Numbered from the stretch's first letter, positions 1-8,956 are shown. The stretch: 49,313 bases of DNA from Acetobacteraceae bacterium (GCA_022842185.1 JALHQB010000036.1:1-49313), one strand, 5' to 3'. Translations and numbers: made by a program. Notes: a model not told the origin generated them from the sequence alone.

Positions 1-1398
1 GTCGAGCCGCACCGGCGCGGCCGCGTCATGAAGGAGCGCCGGTGGCGGCGCCGCCGCGCGCGGCGGCTCAGCGAAGGGATCGGCGCTGGCGGCCGGCAGT
101 GGCGCATGGAAACCCGGCGGTGGGCTGGCCGGCATGTCGACATGCGCAGGTGACGCGGTCGGTGCGGGCTGCACCGGCAGCGGCGCGAAAGGATCCGGCC
201 CGCCGGCAGGCGATGCCGCGAAGGGGTCCGGCACGCGGGCGGCAGGCGGAGCGGCAAAGGGGTCCGGCCCCGCCGGTCGTGCGGGCGGCGGCGCGGCGAA
301 GGGATCAGGACCCGTCGGCAGGGCCTGTGGCGGTGCTGCGAAGGGATCAGGGCCGGCGTGACGCGCGGCAGGCGGCGCGGAGAACGGGTCCGGCGCTGCG
401 GGCGGCAGCGAGGCGAAGGGATCATGGCTTGCAGGCGTCGCGGCAGGCGGCGGGAAGGCATCCGGCCTTGCCGGTGGCGGTGCCGCGAAAGGATCAGGTC
501 CAGCGGGGCGCCCCAGAGGCGGCGCGAAGGCATCCGTGCCGGCCGGTGGCGGCTGACGCGGCGGTGCTGCCGCCGGTCCGGGCGAAAGATCGATGTTCCA
601 ATCGTCCGGAATGCGCCCAGTCCCGCCCGCTGGCGCGGCCGGCGGTGGCGCCACAACCGGCGCGGAGGGCGTGGGGCCGACATCCCAGCTGTCGGGGATC
701 ACCGAGACCTGCTGCATCGGCTTGGGCGGCATGAAGGCGTCGGATGCGGCAGGCCGGTGGTCCGGCATCGCCGGGCCATCATTGAACGGGTCGAAATCGG
801 CCGGCAGGCCGGTGCCACTCGGCAGGCCGGGCATGCCGGATCCGGATGGCTTGGCGCCGAGGAAGGGGTCACCCGCCATGCGGGGCTGCAGCGGCTCATC
901 GCGCGGCGGCGGCGCGCCCCAGCCGCCCTGGTCCTGTCCGCCCCAGCCTGGTTGCGGCGCGGCCGGCGCGGCGGCCCAGCCCGGTGTCGCGGCCGGCTGG
1001 TCCCAGCCACCGCCCTGCGGCGCCGAAGGCGAGGCATCCGGCAGGCCACCGCCCCAGGACGACGCGGCCGCTTGGCCGGACGCCATCGCGACGCGTACCT
1101 CGATCTCATAGGCGCCGAGGCGCAGGCGGTCGCCATCGTCGAGCATCTTGACCTGGTCGCGTCCGACCGGCGCATCGGCGTGGTTGATGAAGGTGCCGTT
1201 GGTGGACAGGTCGCGCAGCTGCCAGCCACCGCCACGGAATTCCACCACGCAATGGTGCTTCGACAGCAGCCGGTCGGGGTCGGGCAGCACCCAGCTCGCA
1301 TCGGCGCCGCGGCCGATGACGTAGTCACCCCCCGGCACGCGGCGCTGTTCGGGCACCACGCTGTCGGGACAGCGGATCATGGTCAGGGTCAGTTCCAT
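1..1398 (-). CDS. tagH: T6SS-associated FHA-domain protein (TagH-like), C-terminus beyond window
   Basis: Phosphothreonine-reading scaffold of the type VI secretion regulatory branch (family knowledge). It reads open from the ATG at 1398 to base 1, at least 466 codons. The FHA fold is clear in residues 20-105: G29-R30, S46-K-H-H49 and S65-T-N-G68, the phosphopeptide-binding loops. From about residue 110 the protein is a Pro/Ala/Gly-rich linker carrying roughly a dozen DPF or DAF motifs. The conserved TagH C-terminal domain would lie outside the window. It is the last gene seen of the vgrG operon, 40 bases after the DUF6931-like stop. FHA plus vgrG adjacency is the argument for TagH; a different FHA protein is possible while the C-terminus is unseen. 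Confidence 0.8.
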   Translation of the reverse strand, partial: MELTLTMIRCPDSVVPEQRRVPGGDYVIGRGADASWVLPDPDRLLSKHHCVVEFRGGGWQLRDLSTNGTFINHADAPVGRDQVKMLDDGDRLRLGAYEIEVRVAMASGQAAASSWGGGLPDASPSAPQGGGWDQPAATPGWAAAPAAPQPGWGGQDQGGWGAPPPRDEPLQPRMAGDPFLGAKPSGSGMPGLPSGTGLPADFDPFNDGPAMPDHRPAASDAFMPPKPMQQVSVIPDSWDVGPTPSAPVVAPPPAAPAGGTGRIPDDWNIDLSPGPAAAPPRQPPPAGTDAFAPPLGRPAGPDPFAAPPPARPDAFPPPAATPASHDPFASLPPAAPDPFSAPPAARHAGPDPFAAPPQALPTGPDPFAAPPPARPAGPDPFAAPPAARVPDPFAASPAGGPDPFAPLPVQPAPTASPAHVDMPASPPPGFHAPLPAASADPFAEPPRAAAPPPALLHDAAAPVRLD

Positions 1399-1438
1399 CG
1401 TTTGGCTTCCCTGGCTGGCGGCAGCATGGCGCGCCCCG

Positions 1439-2113
1439 TCACGGCATTCTCGGCGATGGCGGTGACGGCGGCGGCGGGATCGGCCGAGGCGCCGCCGCGG
1501 GGGCCGCGGCCGGCGGTGGTGGCGGCGGCGGATCCTCCGGTTGCAGGCGTCCGGCACCGCCGCCGGCGATGTCGCGCGCACTGACGATGAAGCGCAGCAG
1601 CCGGTCCAGCCGCTTCTCCGGCGTGTGGCGCACGGCGGCGAGCATCACCGCCCCGGTGACGGCGGTGGCGGTCAGGTGGTCGGGCGGCGGGACAACGACC
1701 TGCCCGTCAGGGGCCATGCTGCCCCCGCTCCAGAAGGCACCCATCGCCGTCCAGGATTCCGGCGTGGCGAATTTGGTCTTCTCCGCCGTCGCGGCGGCAG
1801 CGCGCCGGGCGGGTTCGTCGGGGCGGCGCACCCAGGCCTCCGCCGCTTCGACCGCGGCGGCGTCCTCCGGCGGCAGGGCGGGGTCCGGGACGGAGCGCGC
1901 GCACATGCACGCCCACCACACAGCCTCGCGCTTCGGCAGGGCGTGCGCCAGCAGCTTCACGGCGTCCTGGTGCAGATCGGCCGCGACCAGCCGTTCGACG
2001 GCCGCGCCGGCGGTATCGGCACCGGCGATGGCCTTTGCGCCATCGCCATCGAGTTCAAGCCGCGGCACCAGCGGTGCGAGCGGCCCAGAGAGCTTTGCAG
2101 GGACCTGGTTCAT
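1439..2113 (-). CDS. DUF6931-like T6SS-associated protein
   Basis: A 224-residue protein with no catalytic motif that I recognise. The first 170 residues are Ala-rich and helical, with a conserved-looking centre around ATPESWTAMGAFWSGGSMAP and a following segment on transforming or sorting bacteria-like helices, LTATAVTGAVMLAAVR. The last 35 residues are a low-complexity Pro/Ala tail. I recall this pattern as the DUF6931 family, which is seen beside type VI secretion genes; the family name is from memory. Its ATG overlaps the vgrG stop (ATGA at 2113), so the two are probably translationally coupled, and the tagH-like gene follows. An adaptor or regulatory role for the VgrG is inference only. 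Confidence 0.65.
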   Translation of the reverse strand: MNQVPAKLSGPLAPLVPRLELDGDGAKAIAGADTAGAAVERLVAADLHQDAVKLLAHALPKREAVWWACMCARSVPDPALPPEDAAAVEAAEAWVRRPDEPARRAAAATAEKTKFATPESWTAMGAFWSGGSMAPDGQVVVPPPDHLTATAVTGAVMLAAVRHTPEKRLDRLLRFIVSARDIAGGGAGRLQPEDPPPPPPPAAAPAAAPRPIPPPPSPPSPRMP

Positions 2114-4218
2114 CAGTTGATGAGCACGATGCCCCCCTTCACGATCGTCACGGCACTGCCTTCCACGTTCATCATCATGCCCTTGACCGTGTTCATCAGG
2201 CCACCCTTCGCCTCGAAGGTCATCGAGGCGTCGTTCTTGATCATCATCGACTTCACCTCGATCTGGAAGGGCGACATGGTGATCGTGCTGCCGCCGCAGA
2301 CCAGCTTGATCTCCGCGGCCGCGTTCAGCTCGATCTTGCCGGCCTTCGCCTGGATCTTGATGTTGCCGGTATTGGATGTGTGCGTGATATTGCCGTTAAC
2401 GGTGGTCGATTGGTTCCCGGTATCGACCTTGGTGTCGTGATGTCCCTTCATGACGAAAAGAGCCGCGTCGCCCTCCTCGACCCAAGTGGACATGTTGTCC
2501 TTCTTCACGACCGTATCGTACGTGCCCTTCTCGACGAAGACGCCAAGGTTGCCGGTGTTGACGACGATGTTGCGGTGACCCTTCTGGATCCACTCGTTGT
2601 AGTCGCCCTTTTCGATGATGACGTGCTTGTAGCCGGTCTTGACGGTCAGGGTGTCGTTGCCGTCACGGATGGTCTCGGTCCGATTATCCTTGACCAGGAC
2701 ATTCATGTCCTTTTCGGCCTGGATATAGAACTCCTCGGACCCCTTGGTGTCGTCGAAGCGCAGGATGTTGGCGTTCGACGTGCCACCCTTCTTTGACGAC
2801 CGGGTCGAAAAGCCGCCCTGCTCCTTCTTGCCCGGCATCGGGAAGGGTGGCGGCGCCTCCTCGTTGTAGAGCGAGCCCACGATCACCGGCTTGTCGGGAT
2901 CGCCATCGACGAAGCCCACCAGCACCTCATCGCCGATGCGCGGCAGGAAGAAGGTGCCACCCCATTTGCCGGCGAAGGGCTGCGCGACGCGCACCCAGAT
3001 CTCGCAGGCGGTTTCGTCCTGCGGCCATTCGCGGTCCCACAAGAAGCGGATTTTTACCCGGCCAAGTTTGTCGGTATGGATTTCCTCGCCGGAGGGCCCG
3101 ACCACCATCGCTGATTGCAGGCCCGGCACCACCGGGCGCGGTCGCGGCGAAGCGGGCCGGAAGGGCCGATCGCCCGGGATCATGGTGACCGAGCACGAGT
3201 ACCCGGCCCCCGCACCATCAACAATGTGCGTCTCGTCGAAGCCGCTGTGCACGACCCGCGTCAGCAGCATCGACGCCGTGTCTTCGCTGTTCGCACTCAG
3301 CTGGACCGTGATCTTCCCACCGGCGAACAGGGCCGGGTCGTAGCCGGTGGCCCGCGCGATATCCGCCTCGGCCTCATAGGTCTGCATCCCGAGCAGCGCG
3401 GGCGCGGCATCGGCCTGCGTGTGCTGGCCACCCGGCCAGTGGAACATCTGGAAGGCGGCGTCGTTCTGCGCCTCGGTCAGCGCGGTCGGGGTCGTCGCGT
3501 CGAGAAGTCTTGACGGCCTGGCGAGATCGTAGTCGAGCGCGCGAACCGCGCCTGGCTTCAGCCCCGTCCGCTTCGAGAAGCCGGTCAGCGAATCCCAGGC
3601 GCCGGAGGATGCGTTGACGATGTACGGCCCGGAGGAGATCGGCAGGTAGTCGGCCTCGGCGGAGGCGACCAGCATGGAATGCTCGTCCTCACCGTGCAGG
3701 AAGTAGTACCCGCAGCCAGTCTCATCCATCAGGCGCTGGCAGAACTCGAAGTCGGTCTCGTTGTACTGCATGCAGTACGGCCGCACCGTCTCGGCGGCTG
3801 ACATGAAGGCTGGGGTCGAAGCCGAGCCCTCGGCACAGACCTTCTTGACGATCGCAGGCACCGAAAGGTTCTGGAACACCCGCACATCCGAGGTGCGGGT
3901 GAGGTTCCACAGCGATGGCACGATCTCGAAGCCATAGGCCGTGTGGGCGGGGCCGAACCTGCCGATCTTGCGGAACGCATTGATCACGCCGTGGAACAGG
4001 CGCGGCGCCGATTCCTCGTCACGCCTGACAGTGACTCGCGCGGTGTTGCCGATGATGTCGCCCGCGGTGAGATCACCGTCCAGGCTCAGCACCTCGACCT
4101 GCACCACATAGAGCCGGGAGATCTCCTCCACCGCTTCGAAGCGCCGCAGAACGAAATCTTTGCCGGTCGAGGTGTCTATGCGTAATAGACGCGACTCCTG
4201 GCTCAACGCGTCGGACAT
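2113..4218 (-). CDS. vgrG: Type VI secretion spike protein VgrG (TssI)
   Basis: VgrG trimers cap the Hcp tube and puncture the target cell envelope. The 701-residue product has the gp27-like N-terminal half (start RIDTSTGKDFVLRRFEAVEE, then the FCQRLMDETGCGYYF stretch). The gp5-like OB fold follows, with LGRVKIRFLWDRE, WVRVAQPFAGKWGG and FLPRIGDEVLVGFVDGDPDKP. A long repetitive beta-helix needle then runs to the C-terminus. No enzymatic extension follows, so this looks like a structural VgrG and not an evolved, effector-fused one. The ATG at 4218 is preferred over one 13 codons upstream because AAAGGAG lies just before it. It is the first gene of the operon and overlaps the next gene by ATGA. 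No hcp or PAAR gene is in view. Confidence 0.93.
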   Translation of the reverse strand: MSDALSQESRLLRIDTSTGKDFVLRRFEAVEEISRLYVVQVEVLSLDGDLTAGDIIGNTARVTVRRDEESAPRLFHGVINAFRKIGRFGPAHTAYGFEIVPSLWNLTRTSDVRVFQNLSVPAIVKKVCAEGSASTPAFMSAAETVRPYCMQYNETDFEFCQRLMDETGCGYYFLHGEDEHSMLVASAEADYLPISSGPYIVNASSGAWDSLTGFSKRTGLKPGAVRALDYDLARPSRLLDATTPTALTEAQNDAAFQMFHWPGGQHTQADAAPALLGMQTYEAEADIARATGYDPALFAGGKITVQLSANSEDTASMLLTRVVHSGFDETHIVDGAGAGYSCSVTMIPGDRPFRPASPRPRPVVPGLQSAMVVGPSGEEIHTDKLGRVKIRFLWDREWPQDETACEIWVRVAQPFAGKWGGTFFLPRIGDEVLVGFVDGDPDKPVIVGSLYNEEAPPPFPMPGKKEQGGFSTRSSKKGGTSNANILRFDDTKGSEEFYIQAEKDMNVLVKDNRTETIRDGNDTLTVKTGYKHVIIEKGDYNEWIQKGHRNIVVNTGNLGVFVEKGTYDTVVKKDNMSTWVEEGDAALFVMKGHHDTKVDTGNQSTTVNGNITHTSNTGNIKIQAKAGKIELNAAAEIKLVCGGSTITMSPFQIEVKSMMIKNDASMTFEAKGGLMNTVKGMMMNVEGSAVTIVKGGIVLIN

Positions 4219-4243
4219 CAAGCGGCTCCTTTGCCCCGGGTGC

Positions 4244-4273
4244 AGCATAGCCGCCAATCTCCGCGTCTTGAAA
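4244..4273 (-). promoter_or_regulatory. Possible sigma-70-type promoter of the vgrG operon
   Basis: On the minus strand a TATGCT hexamer (4249-4244) lies 18 bases after TTTCAA (4273-4268), about 25 bases before the vgrG start. The match is partial and not supported by anything else. Further upstream, TGAAACG at 4331-4337 and CGTTTCA at 4309-4315 form a 7-base inverted repeat that could bind a regulator. Confidence 0.25.
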
Positions 4274-4548
4274 CAGCGGCGCCCGGTCCGGCGAACGGAA
4301 GGATGAAGCGTTTCAGCGGACCTGTCCCTGTGAAACGTCCTGCAAGGCGACCCATCGATCGCAATTCGTGCGGTCCGTCACATGGCGATCACCGCTCCCG
4401 CTTCGCCCATGCATGGTGGCGTGCGTTCCACGATGCGATGGGGTCTGACGCCGACGCCCTGCGGCGGCGATCCGATCGCGGTTCCGGCTGGCTGCTCCGA
4501 CCCGGTGCCTGACGCCGTCAGCGCCGGTGCAGACGGGTCAGATGCCTG

Positions 4549-4887
4549 TCACCGGCTGAGGAAATGCTGGAGGAACGCCGCTGCCTGCGCGCACGCCACC
4601 GGGTCTGATCGCGCGATGTAGCGCTGCTGCTGCGAGGCCAGGAGGTAGCCGCGTTGGAACGCCTGCATCTGGTCGGGATCGTCCGCGATGCGTGCCTGCG
4701 CGGCTGCCGCCATCCGCTGCAGTTCGGCGTCGCGGCCCTGCCGGGGAAAACACGGTGATGCCTGCGCCAGGGTGTGCGCGATCCCGCCCAGGTGGTGGGC
4801 GGCCAGAAACTCCGGTGCGACCGCCTGTGCCAGGGCAGGGCTGATCATGGTCAGGACGAGAAGGATTTGAATGGCAGCGCAGCGCAT
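4549..4887 (-). CDS. Small exported hypothetical protein
   Basis: A 112-residue protein with an N-terminal signal peptide: residues 1-20 contain ILLVLTMISPALA before QAVAPEF, a plausible signal-peptidase I site. The mature part is helical and Ala/Gln-rich, with two Cys residues (CFPRQ and PVACAQ) that could form a disulphide in the periplasm. I recognise no family. A longer version starting at 4953 or 4950, behind a GGAGG sequence, is possible and would add a basic N-terminus. The gene stands alone between the T6SS operon and a repeat element, on the same strand as both neighbours. Confidence 0.55.
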   Translation of the reverse strand: MRCAAIQILLVLTMISPALAQAVAPEFLAAHHLGGIAHTLAQASPCFPRQGRDAELQRMAAAAQARIADDPDQMQAFQRGYLLASQQQRYIARSDPVACAQAAAFLQHFLSR

Positions 4888-5040
4888 CGCCCCGCGCCGA
4901 TGTTCGGACAGCCGTCGGGTCGTGGCGCGGTGCCTGACGCTGAATGTCATCATCTCGTCGCGAACCCTCCGCATATCGGGAATGTCGCAGCGGCGCCGAC
5001 GGCATGCCACCAGTGGCTGATGCCTGGGTCGAGCCGGTGT

Positions 5041-5148
5041 CTAGAGTGTTTTTCGCCAGACTGCGCTGGCGCAAAACGCTCTGGACCCTTGTCTGAGCCA
5101 GCATCTTCACGCGCCTGACTGAGGCCAGTCAGGCGCGATCTGCTCTAC
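5041..5148. repeat. Dispersed palindromic repeat, family 2, copy A
   Basis: A 108-base unit running from CTAG (5041) to CTAC (5148). It holds two hairpins. One has 17-base arms (5043-5059 and 5066-5082, two mismatches, 6-base loop). The other is a perfect 11-base stem (5110-5120 and 5127-5137, loop GAGGCC). The reverse complement matches 46610-46713 along its length, including the block GTCAGGCGCGTGAAGATGCT. It overlaps the last codons of the response regulator, whose TAG stop lies in its terminal tetranucleotide, and probably also terminates transcription. Confidence 0.85.
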
Positions 5149-5513
5149 CGCGCCTCACACAGCCGCGTCAGCATCGCGATCAGGTCCGCCGGATCATAGG
5201 GTTTCGGCAGCACCAGCGCCTGGCGGTGGGCCGCCGGCAGCCCAGCCGCGCCATAACCGGTCGCCACGACGAAGGGGATGCCGCGGGCCACCAGCGCATC
5301 GGCGACCGCCACGGAATTCTCGCCGGCCAGATTGAGGTCAAGCACCGCCGCGTCCGGTTCCTCGGTCTCCAGCACCTCAAGCGCCTGGGACACCGATCGG
5401 ACGGGACCGATGACGCCGAAACCGGCATCCTCGAGCGCGTCCTCGACGAGCATCGCCACCAGTGCCTCGTCCTCGACGACCAGAATGCGGCGGGTGGGCG
5501 TCTCTGGCGGCAT
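5145..5513 (-). CDS. Single-domain response regulator receiver protein
   Basis: A 122-residue CheY-like receiver with no output domain. Visible features are the acidic pocket (VVEDE, residues 12-16), the phospho-acceptor D59 in AAVLDLNL, the switch threonine T85 in VVATG and the invariant K104 in LPKPY. The hydrophobic start RRILVVEDEALVAMLVEDAL resembles single-domain receivers that work with HWE/HisKA2-type sensor kinases. I start it at 5513, where AAGGA precedes the ATG; an in-frame ATG at 5606 would add 31 residues with no family similarity. No cognate kinase gene is nearby. Its TAG stop is supplied by the repeat at 5041-5148. Confidence 0.85.
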   Translation of the reverse strand: MPPETPTRRILVVEDEALVAMLVEDALEDAGFGVIGPVRSVSQALEVLETEEPDAAVLDLNLAGENSVAVADALVARGIPFVVATGYGAAGLPAAHRQALVLPKPYDPADLIAMLTRLCEAR

Positions 5514-5630
5514 GCTGGGTTCCTTGAAGAGGGCCTGGGAAAGGGAACGGCCGTGCGGTGAGAATGATTCGCACGACGTCATACCACGACGCGCCGCGGC
5601 AAACACGACCCGCCATGCACCGCCGCTGTG

Positions 5631-6848
5631 TCAGCGGCGCGTCAGGGTCATCACGAGCGCGAGGCCGGCCAGCCCGGAGACCGCCATGGCGGTGATCGCC
5701 AGCCGCGGCCCCTGGGCGTCAGCCAGCGCGCCGACCAGCAGGACACCGAGCGGCCCGGTTCCGATGCACATCGTCGTCAGGCCGAGGATGCGTGACCGCG
5801 CCTCGGGCGGCGCCTGCATCATCACGATCCCGGTCTGCAGGCTGGCGAAGGCGGCGGTGCCCAGCCCGCCCACCATCAGCAGCAGCGCCGCCAACGGCAG
5901 GGACGGCGCGAAGGCGGCCAGGATCAGGACGCACAGGAAGCCGCAGGTCCCCGCGCCAAGCATCGTCCGGCCCGGCGGTGCGCCGCGCCGCAAGGCAAGC
6001 GCCAATCCGGTCAGCAGCGCGCCGAAGGGTTCCGCGGCGGCCAACAGGCCGATCTCGAGCGGGGTAGCCTGGAAGGCGAGCGCGCCGAAGGCCGGCAGGA
6101 TGCCGGTGTAGGAAAAGCCGAAGACGTTCATCACCACGGTGACGCCCAGCACCATCCGCAGCGCCGGATGGGCGAAGGCGATGCGCGCGGCCTGCGCCAC
6201 GTCCGCCAGCAACTGGCTGGGCACCAGCGCACGGCGCACCTGGCTGTGCGCCGCCCCATGCACCAGCCAGAGCGCGGCGAGGTACAGGCTCGCGGCAATC
6301 AGGAAGGCCGCGGTGACCCCGACCGTCTGGTAGAACAGCCCGCCCGCCAGCGGGCCGACCATGCGCGTTGTGCTGCCGGTCATGGTGTCGAAGGCGACGG
6401 CCTGGATGATGCGCTGCGGACCAGCGACCTCGGCGACCATGCGCCGGCGGGTGGCGAGTTCATTGGTCCAGGCGAGGCCGCCGACCACGCCGTTCAGGAA
6501 CAGGTGCCACGGCGCCAGCCAGCCGGCGGCGGCGAGCAGGGCGATGGCCAGCGTACCGACCGCCTGGGCCGCCTGGCCGGCCATCAACAGGTGCTTGCGG
6601 TCGAGGCTTTCGGCCAGCGCCCCGGTAAGCGCACCGGCCAACAGCATGGGCAGCGCGCGCGCCATGAGCACGAGTGAAACCGCGAAGGCCGAGCCGGTCA
6701 GGTCATAGGTGAACAGACCGCTGACCAGCATGTCGACCCAACGCATCGCGTTGGTGAGCCCCCCCGCCCCCCACAGGCGGCGGAAATCCCGGTTCGCAAG
6801 CAGATCGCGGAGAGGGCTTTGCCCAGGATCCGCGAAGGGCGCGTTCAA
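5631..6848 (-). CDS. MFS transporter (EntS/MFS_3-like)
   Basis: An inner-membrane major facilitator of 405 residues with 10-12 hydrophobic segments. The N-terminal FRRLWGAGGLTN before helix 1 and the basic loop after helix 2 (ESLDRKHLL) are typical of the MFS_3/EntS branch, which includes siderophore and drug exporters. The substrate is unknown; position in an operon with 2-hydroxyacid and oxaloacetate enzymes suggests an organic acid, but that is inference. The start is probably TTG at 6848, overlapping the upstream stop as TTGA. The first ATG is 34 codons later and would delete the conserved start of helix 1. Confidence 0.8.
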   Translation of the reverse strand: MNAPFADPGQSPLRDLLANRDFRRLWGAGGLTNAMRWVDMLVSGLFTYDLTGSAFAVSLVLMARALPMLLAGALTGALAESLDRKHLLMAGQAAQAVGTLAIALLAAAGWLAPWHLFLNGVVGGLAWTNELATRRRMVAEVAGPQRIIQAVAFDTMTGSTTRMVGPLAGGLFYQTVGVTAAFLIAASLYLAALWLVHGAAHSQVRRALVPSQLLADVAQAARIAFAHPALRMVLGVTVVMNVFGFSYTGILPAFGALAFQATPLEIGLLAAAEPFGALLTGLALALRRGAPPGRTMLGAGTCGFLCVLILAAFAPSLPLAALLLMVGGLGTAAFASLQTGIVMMQAPPEARSRILGLTTMCIGTGPLGVLLVGALADAQGPRLAITAMAVSGLAGLALVMTLTRR

Positions 6849-7969
6849 TACCCCGAATCGTCAAGCCGCAGCAGCGGGAAGGCGCTGTGGACATGCGGCA
6901 TGTTGGTCGGCATCGCCGCATGCACGAAGCCCGGGCCGAGCTGGTCGATCGCCGTCGCGCCCAGTAACCCGAGTGCGGAGCGCATCTCGTTCTCCAGGAT
7001 CTCGAGCATCCGCACCACGCCCGCCGCGCCATCGGCCGCCAGCGCGTAGCAGTACAGCCGCCCCAGCCCGACGAGTTCGGCACCCAGGCACAGCGCCTTC
7101 ACCACATCGGTCCCGCGCGAGAACCCGCCATCGACCCAGACCTTGGCGCGGCCGCCGACCGCCTGCACCACCTCGGGCAGCACCTCGATCGACCCGCGCC
7201 CGGCATCGAGCTGGCGGCCGCCATGGTTCGAGACATAGACCACCTCGACGCCGTGCTGGACGGCGATCTGCGCGTCCTCGCCCGTCGCGATGCCCTTGAG
7301 GATCAGCTTCATGTCGGGATGCTGGTCCTTGATGCGCTTCACATCGTCCCAGTTCAGCATCGCCTGGCGCAGCTGCGCCTCCCCGGTCGCGCTCGCGCGC
7401 CAGGGCTTGGCGAAGCGCCGGACGATGTCGCGTTCGCGGCGCGAATAGATCGCGGTGTCCACGGTCAGGCAGAAGGCGTCGTAGCCATTGCCCTTGGCGC
7501 GCTGGATGCTGTCCTCGATGAAGGCAGCGTCGCCGCGCACGTAAAGCTGATAGATCTTCATCCCCGAGGTCGCCGCCGCGACCGGTTCCAGGCCGGGCTT
7601 CGAGACCGAGGACAGCATGATCGGCACACCGAAGGCCGAGGCGCCCTCGCCTGCCGTCACCGCGCCATTGTGGCCAACCGCCATGAATTCCAGCCCGCCC
7701 ACCGGGGCCAGCATCACCGGCAGCCGGATGGACTTGCCGAACAGCGTCGATGTGCTGTCGATCTTCGACACGTCGCGCAGCACGCGCGGGCGCAGCGCCA
7801 GCGCGTCGATCCCCAGGCGGTTGCGGCGCATGGTGGTCTCGGTCTCGGTGGCGCCGACCAGGTAGTCCCACATATTGGCGTCGAGGCGGTTCTTCGCCGC
7901 CTTCACGAATTCATGCAGGGCCAGGTACTTGGTCTGTGTCTCGGCGAGGGCTTCAGGTTCGATCGGCAT
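6845..7969 (-). CDS. FMN-dependent 2-hydroxyacid dehydrogenase/oxidase
   Basis: A 374-residue TIM-barrel flavoenzyme of the lactate dehydrogenase/glycolate oxidase/mandelate dehydrogenase family, oxidising an L-2-hydroxy acid to the 2-oxo acid. Seen in sequence: the FMN-binding N-terminal region (PVMLAPVGGLEFM), the SSVSKPGLE loop, the catalytic histidine in VVYVSNHGGRQLD, and the phosphate-binding WVDGGFSRGTDVVKALCLGAE. The substrate cannot be read from sequence. The gene lies 19 bases after the decarboxylase-like gene and overlaps the MFS transporter, so the three probably form one transcription unit for uptake or export and breakdown of a hydroxy-acid or dicarboxylate compound. Confidence 0.9.
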   Translation of the reverse strand: MPIEPEALAETQTKYLALHEFVKAAKNRLDANMWDYLVGATETETTMRRNRLGIDALALRPRVLRDVSKIDSTSTLFGKSIRLPVMLAPVGGLEFMAVGHNGAVTAGEGASAFGVPIMLSSVSKPGLEPVAAATSGMKIYQLYVRGDAAFIEDSIQRAKGNGYDAFCLTVDTAIYSRRERDIVRRFAKPWRASATGEAQLRQAMLNWDDVKRIKDQHPDMKLILKGIATGEDAQIAVQHGVEVVYVSNHGGRQLDAGRGSIEVLPEVVQAVGGRAKVWVDGGFSRGTDVVKALCLGAELVGLGRLYCYALAADGAAGVVRMLEILENEMRSALGLLGATAIDQLGPGFVHAAMPTNMPHVHSAFPLLRLDDSGY

Positions 7970-7988
7970 GGTGCTGTCTCGTCCGGTG

Positions 7989-8858
7989 TCAGAGGAAGTC
8001 GCGGGTCCAGGCGGCGTAGGCGGCTTCGCGCGTCACGGTCTTCATGACCGAGGCAGGAGCCACGCCCTTGAGATCGGCCGGCGCGGTGCCCTCGCGTAGG
8101 GCCTTCAGCGTGGCATGGATGGCCGCGACCGCGGCGGCGAAGGGCTGGTGGCCCTGCAGCGCGACGCGCACGCCATGTGACGCCAGCCGCGCCTTGTCGG
8201 CCATGGAAGCGGGCGTGCCGCCCAGGATGATCGGCAGTCCGTTCGACACCGCCTGGATCGCCGCCAGCTGGTCCCAATCATTCACGCCCGTATAGAACAG
8301 CGCATCGACGCCGGTGGTGACGTAGGCCTTGGTGCGGCGGATCGCCTCGTCCAGATTGACCAGGTTCACGGCCGAGGTGCGGGCGACGACGACCAGCCCC
8401 TGGTCCTCCCGCGCCGCGACCGCCGCGCGCATCTTGCCGATGCCGGCTTCCAGCGGCAGCAGCCCCGGTTCGGCCACGCCATGGCCGCGCGGCAGGTCGG
8501 TGTCCTCGATGGTCAGGGCGGCGATGCCAGCGGTCTCGAGCTCCTGCACCGTCCGCATCACGTTCAGCGCGTTGCCATATCCATGGTCGGCATCGACCAG
8601 CAGCGGCGGCGCGCCGCCACGGCAGATGCGTCGCGCCTGGTCAGCGAATTCGCTCAAGGTCAGCACGATGATGTCGGGCGCGCCGAGCACGGTCAGCGAC
8701 GCGACGGAACCGGCGAACATCGCCGCCTCGAAGCCGAGGTCGGAGGCGATCCGCCCGGCGATCGGGTCATGCACCGAAGCGGGATGGATGCAGGCATTGC
8801 CCGACAGGATCGCGCGAAAGGCCGCACGGCGCTGCGCCGTGCTTGGTGGACGTTCCAT
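7989..8858 (-). CDS. Isocitrate lyase/PEP mutase family protein, oxaloacetate decarboxylase-like
   Basis: A 289-residue barrel enzyme of the isocitrate lyase/PEP mutase superfamily. The metal-binding segment reads LLVDADHGYGNALNVMRTV (D89 and D91), and GIAALTIEDTDLPRGHG follows. This combination, lacking the Cys-containing loop of true lyases, is characteristic of the oxaloacetate decarboxylase group known from Pseudomonas. The expected reaction is oxaloacetate to pyruvate and CO2. The ATG at 8858 has AGGAAG upstream; further upstream codons show no similarity. It is first in the operon with the FMN dehydrogenase and the MFS gene. 2-Methylisocitrate lyase is a less likely alternative. Confidence 0.85.
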   Translation of the reverse strand: MERPPSTAQRRAAFRAILSGNACIHPASVHDPIAGRIASDLGFEAAMFAGSVASLTVLGAPDIIVLTLSEFADQARRICRGGAPPLLVDADHGYGNALNVMRTVQELETAGIAALTIEDTDLPRGHGVAEPGLLPLEAGIGKMRAAVAAREDQGLVVVARTSAVNLVNLDEAIRRTKAYVTTGVDALFYTGVNDWDQLAAIQAVSNGLPIILGGTPASMADKARLASHGVRVALQGHQPFAAAVAAIHATLKALREGTAPADLKGVAPASVMKTVTREAAYAAWTRDFL

Positions 8859-8956
8859 CCCGATAGTCTTCCTCGTATTTCGTGGTCCCCACTGTGCAGC
8901 CGGCGGCCGCGGCGGTCCAGACCGGGGCCTGCATCCGGCCGGCCACGCGACGACTG

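Noticed and set aside
60..560. Regularly spaced GAAGGGATC-like units that could suggest a CRISPR or minisatellite
   Set aside because: Spacing varies and the units stay in the tagH reading frame as DPF/DAF codons, so this is a coding repeat.
4231..4512. A plus-strand frame of 93 codons upstream of vgrG
   Set aside because: No ribosome site and no family-like content; it overlaps the vgrG promoter region.
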